Position numbers and translations under genes: made by a program. Of a stretch of DNA of 64,000 nt, positions 1 through 10,325 are shown piece by piece. The notes under the pieces are model-generated. The model was not told the DNA's origin. It saw nothing but the letters and a program-made list of their open reading frames with translations, and did not search any database. Numbering within the stretch: the first letter of the stretch is position 1; every line of letters starts with the position of its first letter. The stretch is taken from positions 38,486,372-38,550,371 of the forward strand of contig CM040089.1 in assembly GCA_022496805.1 (NCBI GenBank), in the 5' to 3' direction. Source of the stretch: Pohlia nutans (Eukaryota; Streptophyta; Bryopsida; Bryales; Mniaceae).

Positions 1-346
1 ATTAAAATACACATAAGAATACGACTAAAAGTCATAATAGATAATATTAACTAGAGCGCCCCCTCTACGGTACCCACACCATTTATACTCTCACACTTTA
101 GTGTGACCTGCCTCCGTGCTGGACCTTGAAACCCTAAACCTGTCGACCTTCCCTTTGTCAGCTTCTTCACTCTCGTGCTCTCGTCGATTTTTGTTCATCT
201 TATTTTTATTCAACCCTTCTCTTGCGCTTTCTCACCCTCATGGCTCACTTCGTTTACAGCATTTGATTCAATTTTTCTTGTGGATGCCGTTGTTTTTTGT
301 GTGGAAACTCTTCTCCGTTTTACAGAATTTTCCGGGGTGATCAACG
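1..346 (+). promoter_or_regulatory. Upstream region / 5' UTR of the NIPA9-like gene
   Basis: No coding sequence is recognised before the start codon at 347. A telo-box (AAACCCTAA) sits at 129-137, a motif common near transcription starts of plant housekeeping genes. Two short upstream ORFs are visible: ATG at 240 (8 codons) and ATG at 284 (18 codons, stop at 338-340, six bases before the main ATG). They matter only if transcription starts upstream of them, which cannot be told from the sequence. Confidence 0.4.
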
Positions 347-3300
347 ATGTGGGAAGCTGTTATCCTGACGGTTGTAGCTTCAGCTGGGAACAATGTTGGC
401 AAAGTGCTTCAGAAAGAAGGCACCAAAGGCCTGCCTCAATTGTGTCTGGATCTGAAGGTATATGGTCCTCACTTGATTGTCATTTGAACTGAATCTCAGC
501 CTTTTGTTGCCACCGTCGAGGTCAGTTTGCAGAACCCCCCCCCCAAAAAAAAAATTACATCAAAAAATTAGAAATGCAACGGGGAGCATGTAACGGGGAT
601 TAGTTGAGCGGTGTCGTAATTGTGGAGGACAATGGACATGTGTTAAAAAAGGTCCATGCTGCAGCTTCTCATGAGGGGTTGTTGGAAATCTAGCTTCTCA
701 TGATGGCTATGGCGCAGATCTAGGTAACCATGGCGACTAGGGCAACCATGGCTAGCTTTCGACAGTGTTGGTGGAGGTTGTCCTGATCACAGAGAAGCCC
801 GCTAAAATCGTGCACATAAATTTTTCTTGGGTTGTGAGTCACTGTAAATAATATCAGCATCGAATGAGCCCATACACTCTCCTCAAAGTGTCCTACAATT
901 TTTTGTTTGCCTGTTGTCCCTCTCTATTATGACGTGTTTGGGAAGCCCTACCTTCAAGTTGGCAGGCATGGATTAGTCACAGAAATGAGTTGTTACATGT
1001 GTATTGCTTGAAACAATAATATCGTCATATTACGGAGTGTCATATTATGGAGGGGGTAGATTTTCAATAACAACAGAAGCCTCTTTTGGATCCAGGTCAT
1101 ACAAAAGTATGGGAGCAGCCGAACATGGATAATCGGTGTGGCAGTGGATGTTCTAGGGGCGCTATTGATGCTGAAGGCAGTTTCTCAGGCACCTGTGAGT
1201 GAGTGTTGTTTCCACGACGTCCCTTTTATTGTTGTGGATCCTTTCATGTGTCTGTTTAGGCGATGCTACGAAGGAGTGTAGTTCAAGAAGATGGCATTTA
1301 GATTGTGTTTACTTATTGAGCTGCTATTAATGAATATCTATATTTTCCGTTGGCGCAGGTATCTGTAGTCCAGCCGGTGTCAGGCTGTGGCCTTGCAGTG
1401 CTTGCTGTATTCTCCCATTTCTACTTGCATGAAGTGATGCATGGACTAGATTGGGTCGGTGTTCTTATGGCCAGTTTGGGAACCATAGGTATTGTTCGTT
1501 TCACTCCAAATAGGGTACTATGTTGTTATGTTATCTACTTATGTCTTGTGGCATGCTAAAACATGGTTCAGTTGATGGATGTGCTTAGCCTTTGTTCAGA
1601 ATGTAGACTCCAGTTAGTTGGGAAGGATATATTTGAATGATCTTCATTTTGGAACTGCTACATATTTGTACTATTCGATCTTGCTTTCTTCTGTATAATG
1701 TTGCCATTCTTAATCACCTTTAGATAAGGATGTTTATTCCTGCTCCATTCTTGATTTGATCTGTCGTTTCTTGTTTGGTCTCTTTCTAAGAATATTACTT
1801 TTTGTTCTTGAATCATGAAAAGAGGGCAAACTTTGGTCGGCTGGATCTGTCTAGTGCATATTTTACATTATTGAGTGTAGCTCTGTCTTGTGGTTGACGT
1901 TTACTATTTGAACCATCAGTGATCGGAGCATTGGGGGAGGAGCACAAGGAAGCAAAAATTTCGGTGGCTAGATCGTTGCTGTTTCTTGTCTGGCTGGCTT
2001 TGTTCTTTGTATATCTCTTTCCCTTTGTTGCTCAATGTTTCCTGATTTCACTTTAACTGCGCTGCCATGTAGGTTATAGTCATACCAGGCAGCAATTATC
2101 TAGGAACTTGAAAGTTGTGCTCCTTGTTGTATCCGATTTTTGTATGTGATTTTTTGTTTGAGAGTGACAGGGGATTATTGATTGCTGGGCAAGATCAGGG
2201 AAGAGACGACATGAGAAGCATGATGAAGGAGATGTTCCGTTGGTATGTATTGTTTTGTTTCAATATTAATGTCTACTTTCTCTTGAATTACACGTTATCG
2301 GAATGTCTGAGCGTACTAGCCGGGATTTCTATCTTTTTGTATGACGTGGTGGTCAAAGAATATGTTTGGATATTGATGTTCACCACCGAGTTTGGACCGT
2401 GGCGAGTACTGACGCAAAGGCGCTCGTGGGAATGCAGAGAGATGTTGATGTAATGGAGGAACTTGCTGCGGGCCTGGAGGCAGGAGCTTGCTTTGGGTAA
2501 GTTATCGTGTTGCTAGACTTTGTTGTGTTTTCACAGGTTTTGGAGCCATCAAAGGCAGTTCTGGACTTCTACATTTACATGTAACAAATTCAAACGAGTC
2601 AAACCAGCTTTAATATCCAGTTCGATTTACTTCAATGGTTAAAGATTACAAGCACTTTAATGGAGGGTGGATGGGGTTGGGGGTTTGCAGGTTGTCCGCA
2701 ACTGTGTGTAAAGTTGGTTTCATGCTTGCAGAACGTGGTTATTCCCAGTGGTTTGTACCCGCTGGGATTGCTGTAGGCATCTTGTGCAGTAGCAGCGGGT
2801 TCTTCTGTCAGGTAACTTTCTTTCTTTGAAGATTCTACTGGTAGTGGACGCTGATCCATGTAATACTGTGGAACCCCTCTCTGCCTTCTGCATATTCTCT
2901 CCTTTATGGTGAAGGCATGCTTTGTATAATTCATGGTTGGTTCCGAATGGACTCTGCCTGGTCTCGTTTGCAACCTAATTAGGGACCGTTAACCCCTAGA
3001 GGACCAAGAAGCCCAAATTGGGCCTCATGTTTTTTTTTAGCAGTTTTGAGTAGGTCCTATGTGGACTTTTTTTGTAAAAATTTATTTGTTGTTTGACAAA
3101 CACATGCAACGTTCTTCATTGATTCCGGTGATATAAAATTTGGTCTCATCTGAACTTTGATTTTCACAATATGACCAATTGAATTTGTCATTTTAAAACC
3201 ATGAATCCTTAGTCCTTTAGGGGTTAATGAATGTATGTGTGCTGGTTGCTGAATGGTTGAACTTGCGTACGTTCCATGGCAGACGAGGGGTTTGAAGAAC

Positions 3301-3975
3301 GGAAGGGCAGTGGTGGTCTCCACATGTGCAGCGGTTGCTTCAATCATGACTGGTGTTTTGGTTGGTTTGTTTGCCCTGGGAGAATCTCTACCTGCTTCAA
3401 CTAGCGGTCGATTGCTGCTGCTTTTGGCATGGTGATGCTCTAACTTTTGGTGAAATTCATCCATCTGGTTATACTTCTGATATTTCATTCGATCATATTC
3501 CCTCTGTCCGGAAATAACTGTCCTAGTTTTTCGCGTGTTTTAACTTTAACGCTTTCTTTTTCCCAAAAAAACCGTTTCAGTACTCGAATAATGGTCTATC
3601 TTTAATAGTAGTATGTAGTTGTCACTCCCCATTTGAAACGGATTGGGCTCAAGTTTGAAGTATAAAACATAGGACAATTATGTCGGAAAAAAAATGCCAA
3701 AAACAAGGACAATTATTTCCGGACAGGGAGTAAATTTCAGTATGGACGTCGATTGTTGACACTCTGTTTGCTTTGGCAGGACTCTCATTGTGTTGGGTAT
3801 AATTGTAATCCTGCTCTCAGAGAAAATAGCTCTCATGCTACCACGATCAATGCGCCGTGTCTTGAAGCCGAAAGCTACCCCGCAGAAATCTTACATACGA
3901 ACTTCAGTCAGTGCTACTTCTCGCCGGGATGCAGGGACAAACGCCCCAGTCCATGTGAAGGTATCATCCTCGTAG
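347..3975 (+). CDS. NIPA9: NIPA9-type magnesium transporter (Mg_trans_NIPA, DUF803)
   Basis: Multi-pass membrane protein of the NIPA family, related to the drug/metabolite transporter fold and thought to move Mg2+ across plasma or endosomal membranes. Nine exons join in frame: 347-457, 1096-1194, 1359-1488, 1920-2008, 2171-2242, 2438-2496, 2691-2811, 3283-3431, 3780-3975, giving 341 aa, close to plant NIPA9. The start is supported by the N-terminus [19 protein letters not shown], which matches the unusual NIPA9 N-terminus as I remember it. Family blocks include [19 protein letters not shown] (exon 3) and [18 protein letters not shown] (exon 8). About eight or nine hydrophobic segments alternate with short loops; the longest polar loop is in exon 5, around residues 144-167, and the basic tail is in exon 9. 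Intron 7 carries a TTAA-flanked MITE at 2989-3227. Exons 4-6 are the least conserved, so those borders are the least certain. Confidence 0.9.
2989..3227. mobile_element. piggyBac-like MITE, family 1, copy A
   Basis: A 239-bp element in intron 7 of NIPA9. It is bounded by TTAA on both sides. The left end reads TTAACCCCTAGAGGACCAAG and the right end is the near-complement ending CTTTAGGGGTTAA. TTAA target duplications with CCC...GGG termini are the piggyBac hallmark. It has no coding capacity. The copies in COG7 and APG3 are recognisably the same sequence, some inverted. Confidence 0.75.
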
Positions 3976-5789
3976 CTTGGAAGCAGTGAGTTTAGATGAT
4001 AGTGTACAAACTGTTCTGTCTGTAGATTCAGGCCCTTGGGCCATTCTTTGCATGGCCATGGACAACACCCATGGCCACTCCCTGACCACATCAGCAATTG
4101 GTCTCCACCGACAAGTGTGATCAGATGTCGATTTTTACCAATCAAAGCCAGGTAGAGAGAATCAGAGAATTCTCAAGAGGTGAAGGTTTAGGGACATCTC
4201 CGAGCTGGGCCGTAGTGTTTGATGTGCTCATGTGCACGTCCTTGGACCTCGTGATGCAAAACTGAGCTCTTGCGCAGAGAAATGAATTTCCGATTCTTTT
4301 ACGATAAATAAATATTGATGAATTTGCACAATAAGATTTTCTTGTGTGTTCGGGCTACTTCGCTGTGTTCTGTATTACTTTCCCGCCATTTCGTGATGTT
4401 TTCTCCTGCTGTGTTTGTGATCCTTACAATATGATTTCGCTCTTGCATTAGGTGAAGCATGAGCCCCAAACCCTAGACCTAGTATGATAACCCAGCAAAG
4501 CGGTGATGGAGAACACTCAACCCTCTCTAATTTCACTGCCTCTAAATGCACTCTGACATGTGTTCCATTCAAATTCTTGGGATACATAATACCGGTATAA
4601 GGAATGTGCAAGTGCATAGTATGAAGTCTAGAGAAGGTTGAGTGTGTTAGTGGGTTTTAAAATTTGCTAAATGCAATGTATTTTGTACAAAAGGGAGTCG
4701 ACCTCACTATCATAATGTTATTAGAGAGGGTTGAGTATACCGTACCTTCCAAGCAGCTTCGTGTTTAAATAATTCAAAAAAACCAAGACGAATTTTTTTG
4801 GAAATTATAAGTAGATTTTGCCGAATATCATATTTATTGTTTTTTGAAATAGTCGAAATGTTGAAATATTACCATTTTCACATATTTAATCATTATTTTG
4901 AGAGGAAAATGTGAATTGGTGGGGAAGAAAGAGCTGACCTTGTAATCAAGTTCATTCCAAGTCACTCCCAAATGATATGGGATAAGAACTTGCAAGCTCA
5001 TGTGAATTCTCACCACACCATATTTTCAGTAGATTTTGATGCACAATTGAGCATACCAAATGATCTTATTTTGAAAAAAATTCAACTAGGAAAAGTGAGA
5101 AGAACAAGTTTTCTATCACCTCCAAAAAGAATTTTGTGATTTGAAGTTTTTATGCATAATTTATGAACAAAATTCAGTAAGGGTGTGAAGAACGTGCATA
5201 AGTTGAATGAGAAGAACATGTGTTGTGATCAGACTTTCGAGGCTCAATTGTGCATAGTAGACTATCTTATTTTGAAAATTGTTCAACTAAGAATAGTTGC
5301 ATTTTCATGTAATCTTTTAGTTCCAGAAAGAATTTTGTGATTTGATGTATGTAAATGCAATGTATTTTGTACAAAAGGGAGTCAACCTCACTATCATAAT
5401 GTTATTAGAGAGGGTTGAGTATATTAGTGGGTTTTAGATTTTGTTGAATGCAATACATACCAGATTCGGGGTTGTTAAACCGAGGTCTGTGGTAACCACC
5501 AAAGATGACATCACACAAGAGAGCTCCCCATAAACTTGAACCAAAGAGAAAGACGAGAGAGTGCATTGGGTGTGAAAAAGAATATGATGTCATCTTAGGG
5601 ATCCACCTTTTATATGGGGACCCTGGGTTCAAACTTCATATTTATTGTTTTGCAATTTGTAGATTTGTTACCAAATTGGGCACAATATGATTCTTCTTTT
5701 CTCAAAATACTAACCTCCTAGAGTTTTGAGATGCAATTCTAAAACTGTCTATTTATTTGGGTCAACTATGACACTACTTAATAATTGTT
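3976..5789. repeat. NIPA9 3' flank with diverged AT-rich repeats
   Basis: No gene is recognised. A segment of about 75 bp is present twice as a direct repeat (about 4671-4746 and 5352-5425). Each copy ends in ATTAGAGAGGGTTGAGT (4730-4746, 5404-5420), and the inverse of this motif occurs at 4515-4531. Another pair, at about 5040-5150 and 5240-5345, shares blocks such as AAAGAATTTTGTGATTTGA. The pattern suggests an eroded inverted-repeat element with local duplication. Confidence 0.45.
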
Positions 5790-5793
5790 TTAA

Positions 5794-8057
5794 CCCTTTA
5801 ACGTCCAGATCCATTGCTGTGAGGGAATATAGGTTGAAGATGCCAAATTGTTGAGCGAGCCTTGCATAAAGAGAGCGAAGAATTTATGGAGATGTAACCG
5901 TAGGATCCCGTAGTGGAAGCTTGGCTATACATCGTCATGAAATCGAAATTCATGTTCCAGGCCCTGATGCACAGATCAAGCGAGTTGACCGGAAGAATCT
6001 TGCGTTGACTTCATCGGGCAGTGACATAGCTTCTATAATCAACCTTCACTTGTAACTTTTGTGATTCTAAACAAATATAGAGGGTATGCAGAGTGAATAG
6101 AGTATGAAGTTAGCTATCAAATGGACTACTGAGCGATGAAAATAGCTTCAGCTCTTATCCACAATTGAGCTTGCACTGGTAGACATTCAGAATCACAAAG
6201 ATGTTATTGAAGATATAAGAATGTGAGCTTCTTGAGCTTTGCACAGTGAGAATCGAACGCAAACATGAATCAGACAAATGCAGTAGTTGATTTGTACAGA
6301 AACATACGTATTTGGCATTGCAAAACGGAAATCCGTGTAGACATCAAGAAGAATAAGCTCCGATTCTAAGGAATGTTGTTTCATGTTCCGGGCAACGACG
6401 AGAACTTCTACGAGCAAAAAATAACACCCTGGTCAGCAGAGCTGACATTCACTGACTGGCTGCCCAGCTGACGTCAAGGGTTTTATTGTCCAAAAAGCGT
6501 GCTACTATAATATTCAAAGTAGTCTTCAAAGTACTGTACAAGGCCGTTCCAACAACCTTCACCGATCACAGGAACATGAAGTCCCAGCCGTTACGATTCT
6601 CCTTACTACTACCAGTGCTCCCATATTTGTGAGTTGGGCGTCTACATCAGCTTGCAACGTGCACAAAATTCTGCGACCTTACTCCTCGGCACCCTTGTGC
6701 ACAGCAAATATACAATCCTCTGTTGTACGAACTGAAACAACTTGAGGAGATCAGACCCGCAACGCCTTGTACTCCTCACACCGTCATCCTTCCTCACCAC
6801 TCCGCCATCGTCCTATTACAGTTGAAGAAGTACAGGAACTCTAGACCCGGCTACGCACATCAGCCGCCACTGACAACCAAAGCGCAGGCAAGGCCGTATT
6901 CGTTGCATCGTTGTTTCCACTGTTCAGTTCCTCTATCCAATGCAACCATGTCAATGTTTCATTAGCTAGTAGTCACTGGCACTGACTACGTACTCGATCA
7001 TCAATTCACCGGAGCTTTAGCTTTACTTGATTCCCTTGCCAATGCGGATGCGGACGTTCACGTACTGTTGTACAGAACCTCTTGTAGTGGACGTACCAGC
7101 CTGAACTTACTTCCGCTGCTTCCTCGCTGCTGCTCTTCGACCTCCCTGCCGTGATCAAACTAATTAACGATCCAAAAACATTAGACGAGATTACTGTAAA
7201 ATGAAAGGTCTTCATACATAAACGGGGTTGATGCCATGAAACTTGACATGAGGGTGGTTGCAAGCTACGGTCACCCAAACTTTTTGTCGCGGCATGCAAA
7301 TTTGTGCACTTACCCAATCTTTGGAAAATCATCAATAAATATTGGAATGAAATTTTGTGACGAAACAAATTGCATTGTTTCTAGAATTCCAAAGTTAAGA
7401 TGTCTACCACAATAAATTTTGCAAAATTTCAATCTTTCTATCCAAATTAAGCATTTCTACTTGGATTTGGTAGCGTGTCGCTTGTCAAAAGTGCACCTAT
7501 TTTATGGGAAATGCTAGAAGGGGGTCAAATTTGAACTTCAAAAATTTATAGCAACATACCACAAGTGTGTAAAAAGTTACAATATTTTATTTTTTTTGGT
7601 ATTACGCTTACTTATTTTTTAATTAATTGTTTTGTGATGTTTTTGTTTTTTTAGATTTTCGTGCAGTTAAAACTTTTTTTTGGATTTTTTTTTTTTGGAA
7701 ATGAAATAATGGTTCAATTTCAGAGGTGGGATATGAAATGCATTTTTCATAAAACCTAGCTAAGGATGTTATGTAAAAAAGGCTCTAATTACCCCTACTC
7801 GGTAAAAAACAGAAAAGGCTATTGAGTAATGCCCAAAGACTTGAAATTAACTTAACAATTGCTAAAGTGAAAGTATTAGCATAAACCCTATTTGGGATGG
7901 TGAAATTTTTGATCTAATTGAAAGTTGAGAGGTGCGCATTACTACGCTAGTGCACGAGCTGCATGGCCTTTAGCTGCACAAGCTGCACTCCCCACTTGGT
8001 AGACCGTAGCTTGCAATCACCCATGACGTGCAGGCAAGTCGGCCTTCACTGCTCCGC
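5794..8057. other. Non-coding stretch, nothing recognised
   Basis: I see no supported gene. The sequence is mixed in composition to about 7200, then AT-rich with homopolymer runs to about 7900. The short ORFs here lack conserved motifs and consistent composition. Confidence 0.5.
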
Positions 8058-8312
8058 TCAGTATCGGTTGTGTGCCGGCTTGTACGGGCTGCCCACCGGC
8101 ACGTTCATGTAGCTCGCCTGCTCGTCCGACAGTTTCGTAAGCCGCGCGCCCAACTTTTCCAAGTGCAGGAGCGCCACCTTCTCGTCCAAATGCTTCGGCA
8201 ACACGCACACCCTGTTCTCGTACTTGCCGCTCTTCCGCTCGTTACACAGCTCTAGCTGCGCGATCACCTAGTTCGTGAACAAGCACGACATCACGAACGA
8301 CGGGTGCCCCCA
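8058..8312 (-). pseudogene. S-adenosylhomocysteine hydrolase C-terminal fragment (pseudogene)
   Basis: On the minus strand a GC-rich segment encodes the last 80 or so residues of adenosylhomocysteinase. It starts at the GHPSFVMS block and reads through the family block [20 protein letters not shown] to the near-invariant C-terminus PYKPAH-RY (here PYKPAHNRY), followed by a natural stop at 8058. The codon before the VIAQLEL block is TAG where the family has Gln, so the frame is broken. Nothing upstream of residue GHPS is present. It has no introns and is much richer in GC than its surroundings, which suggests a retroposed or transferred fragment. The functional enzyme clears S-adenosylhomocysteine in the methyl cycle; this copy cannot. 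Confidence 0.85.
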
Positions 8313-8329
8313 TCACAACACAGACTCGC

Positions 8330-8682
8330 AGAGAAGCAGTGAAAAGCCGATACAACCAAACAGTTTGTCATCAAGTCGTCTCACTGAAAACCAAAAAGCA
8401 GTACTAGTACATGCTTGCAAGCACGTTCTACAAGAGTGTCTCTGCGAGTCTGAATACCACGGCACACTTCTGCCAATACAGTAGCCGTTTACACCCTTCT
8501 GCCAATAAAGTAGCCTATTACACTTCAAGATCTACAGCAATGTCAATCTGGTTGCACCCCCGAACCAACGCAGAGAAGCTCTACAAAGCCAAAACAAGCA
8601 AACAGTTTGGCATGAAGTCTGCCTCACTGAAAACCAAAAACAAGTAATACTAAATGCTTGCATGAACGTTCGACACGAGTGT
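8330..8682. repeat. Direct duplication of about 110 bp, 242 bp apart
   Basis: The segment from about 8330 to 8440 recurs at about 8572-8682 with moderate divergence. Both copies contain CACTGAAAACCAAAAA and a following ATGCTTGCA/ACGTTC block. Between them is a smaller repeat, CTTCTGCCAATA (8466 and 8499 area). No coding function is seen. Confidence 0.55.
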
Positions 8683-8801
8683 GCAGCTGTCCAAGCCGAA
8701 GCTTCTACCTCGCAACGTCCAGATTCTGTGTAAAGTACAGCGCCCCTAGCCAGCCAGCAGTGACCTCGTGCAAGTCCATTGCAGTCGTGAACAGGGGAGG
8801 A

Positions 8802-9103
8802 ATCATCACAAACTTAGGAAGTCATGTTTTTGCAATGTTTTACGTATGTTGTTGAGATGAACATGGATGATTACGTTCGACATACGTTTTACGTAATTTT
8901 TATCGTAAAAAAAATGTACAAAAAACATATTACAAACATGTAAATTTTATCATGATGTGTTTTTTCATGTTTGTAATATGTCGTTCGTATGTTTTTTATA
9001 CGATAAACATATGTAAAACGTATGTCGAACGTAATCACCCCTGTTCATTTCAACAACATACATAAAACATTGCAAAAACAGGACTTGCCAAGTTTGTGAT
9101 GAT
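8802..9103. mobile_element. 302-bp palindromic (foldback) element
   Basis: The two halves are inverted complements over almost their full length. The outer ends read ATCATCACAAACTT, and the inner arms meet near 8945-8970 at CATGTTTGTAATATG and its complement. Only scattered mismatches separate the arms. No ORF is present. The structure fits a MITE with very long terminal inverted repeats, or a foldback element. It ends about 170 bp beyond the stop codon of the piggyBac transposase. Confidence 0.75.
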
Positions 9104-9269
9104 CTTGCTCTCCCAAAAAAGCAGTGAACACGGGCACTAACGCCGGGGCCCAATTTAGTTTCATTGATCACTTCCAGCCGGACCCCTGACGACGTCCATG
9201 TCCCGTCCGCGTTTGCCGGCATTCACATTCCAGTAACTGCGTCACTCACCAGCGCACACGATAGTGAGA

Positions 9270-10325
9270 TTAAAAAAAACACCTTCCCTCATGTAGGAAT
9301 ACACCTCCACAGGAGATGCACATCCGGCCTGTGCGGGGAAGTACCCTACAATACTTGCATTTGTGTCGGAATTTGGTCATAGTTAATCCGTGCACAGCTG
9401 GAACCGACATCTTCCACTTTGACACACACCCTCTCCGTGCCTGCCAACCCGCACAAAGTTCCTCTACCAATTTGAGCTGAAAATTCAAGTGTGACTTTGG
9501 CTCATACTCCAGGGTGGCACAAATATTCTTGTACAAAATATACGAGTTCACAGCGGCCGTGTCTAACAGAAAGTAAAATAGCCTATGCCACCATTTCCGA
9601 GAACGCACTTGTGACGTATATGTCCCACGCATTTGATCTGCGACATCAACGCCCCTCATCCACTTGGTGTATGCTTTGTGGATGGGGGATGTGTCAAATC
9701 GCTTCTCCGTTCCATGCACACGCTGTGTCACGCTACATTCAACGCCCGGGAGGGGAATCGGTCGATAGATGGACGATAGTAGCATGACGGGCTTCTTGTC
9801 GACCCACGTCACAGCCGCCAACTTACGCGATTGGTGCATACGCCAAGATAAAGTTCTCTGTGGATACGTCTCGAAAAGCTTTGTATTGGTGATGGCCTTT
9901 GGAAGTCCGATGCGATTTGGTCGGACAATGCCGCATCCAAATGTCCCTTTACTGGCCAAATCCACCAGCAACTTCGGTGATGTAAAGAAGTTGTCTGTGA
10001 AGACAATGTCATGCTTCCCGTGCAAGCCTTCCATGAGATTGGACACTACTGCATAGCCCGTTTTTGCCTTGCTCCGTGCCGCACTTCTCAAAGACACAGT
10101 AAGAGTCGCACCGGTGTTAACCTCAAAAGAATGGACATACTTGGAAACAGCATCCGCGACGCACCAAACTTTGATTCCCCATTTCGTGGGTTTACTAGGC
10201 AGATATTGACGAATGGGACAGAACTTTCCTTTGTATCGCACCATTATTTCATCCACCGTGAGCTCTTGAGAATTGTAGCAACGTGGACCCAACAAAAACA
10301 GTGCTGCTAAATTTTTTTCAGTCAT
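9270..10325 (-). CDS. piggyBac-family transposase, catalytic core and Cys-rich tail (DDE_Tnp_1_7)
   Basis: A 351-codon open frame matches the piggyBac/PGBD transposase catalytic domain. The three catalytic aspartates are visible: D25 in ELTVDEIM, D111 in VFTDNFFTSP and D227 in RGVDVADQM, where the neighbouring D230 is also present. Family blocks KPTKWGIKVW and VNSYILYKN follow the usual order. The C-terminus has a CxxC...CxxC cluster (C323, C326, C336, C339), like the zinc-binding targeting domain of piggyBac. The transposase cuts at TTAA and moves the element without a footprint. Relative to the family about 200-250 N-terminal residues are missing from this frame. Upstream, at about 10326-10410, a second frame reads IKFMNLEIAIDVKRTES, which resembles the usual N-terminal block but is broken by stops. 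This is either a decayed gene or the last exon of a spliced one; an acceptor-like TTTAGCAG lies near 10307-10314. Confidence 0.88.
   Translation of the reverse strand: MTEKNLAALFLLGPRCYNSQELTVDEIMVRYKGKFCPIRQYLPSKPTKWGIKVWCVADAVSKYVHSFEVNTGATLTVSLRSAARSKAKTGYAVVSNLMEGLHGKHDIVFTDNFFTSPKLLVDLASKGTFGCGIVRPNRIGLPKAITNTKLFETYPQRTLSWRMHQSRKLAAVTWVDKKPVMLLSSIYRPIPLPGVECSVTQRVHGTEKRFDTSPIHKAYTKWMRGVDVADQMRGTYTSQVRSRKWWHRLFYFLLDTAAVNSYILYKNICATLEYEPKSHLNFQLKLVEELCAGWQARRGCVSKWKMSVPAVHGLTMTKFRHKCKYCRVLPRTGRMCISCGGVFLHEGRCFF

Noticed and set aside
9491..10310. Plus-strand ORFs of 95-99 codons
   Set aside because: Antisense shadows of the piggyBac transposase.
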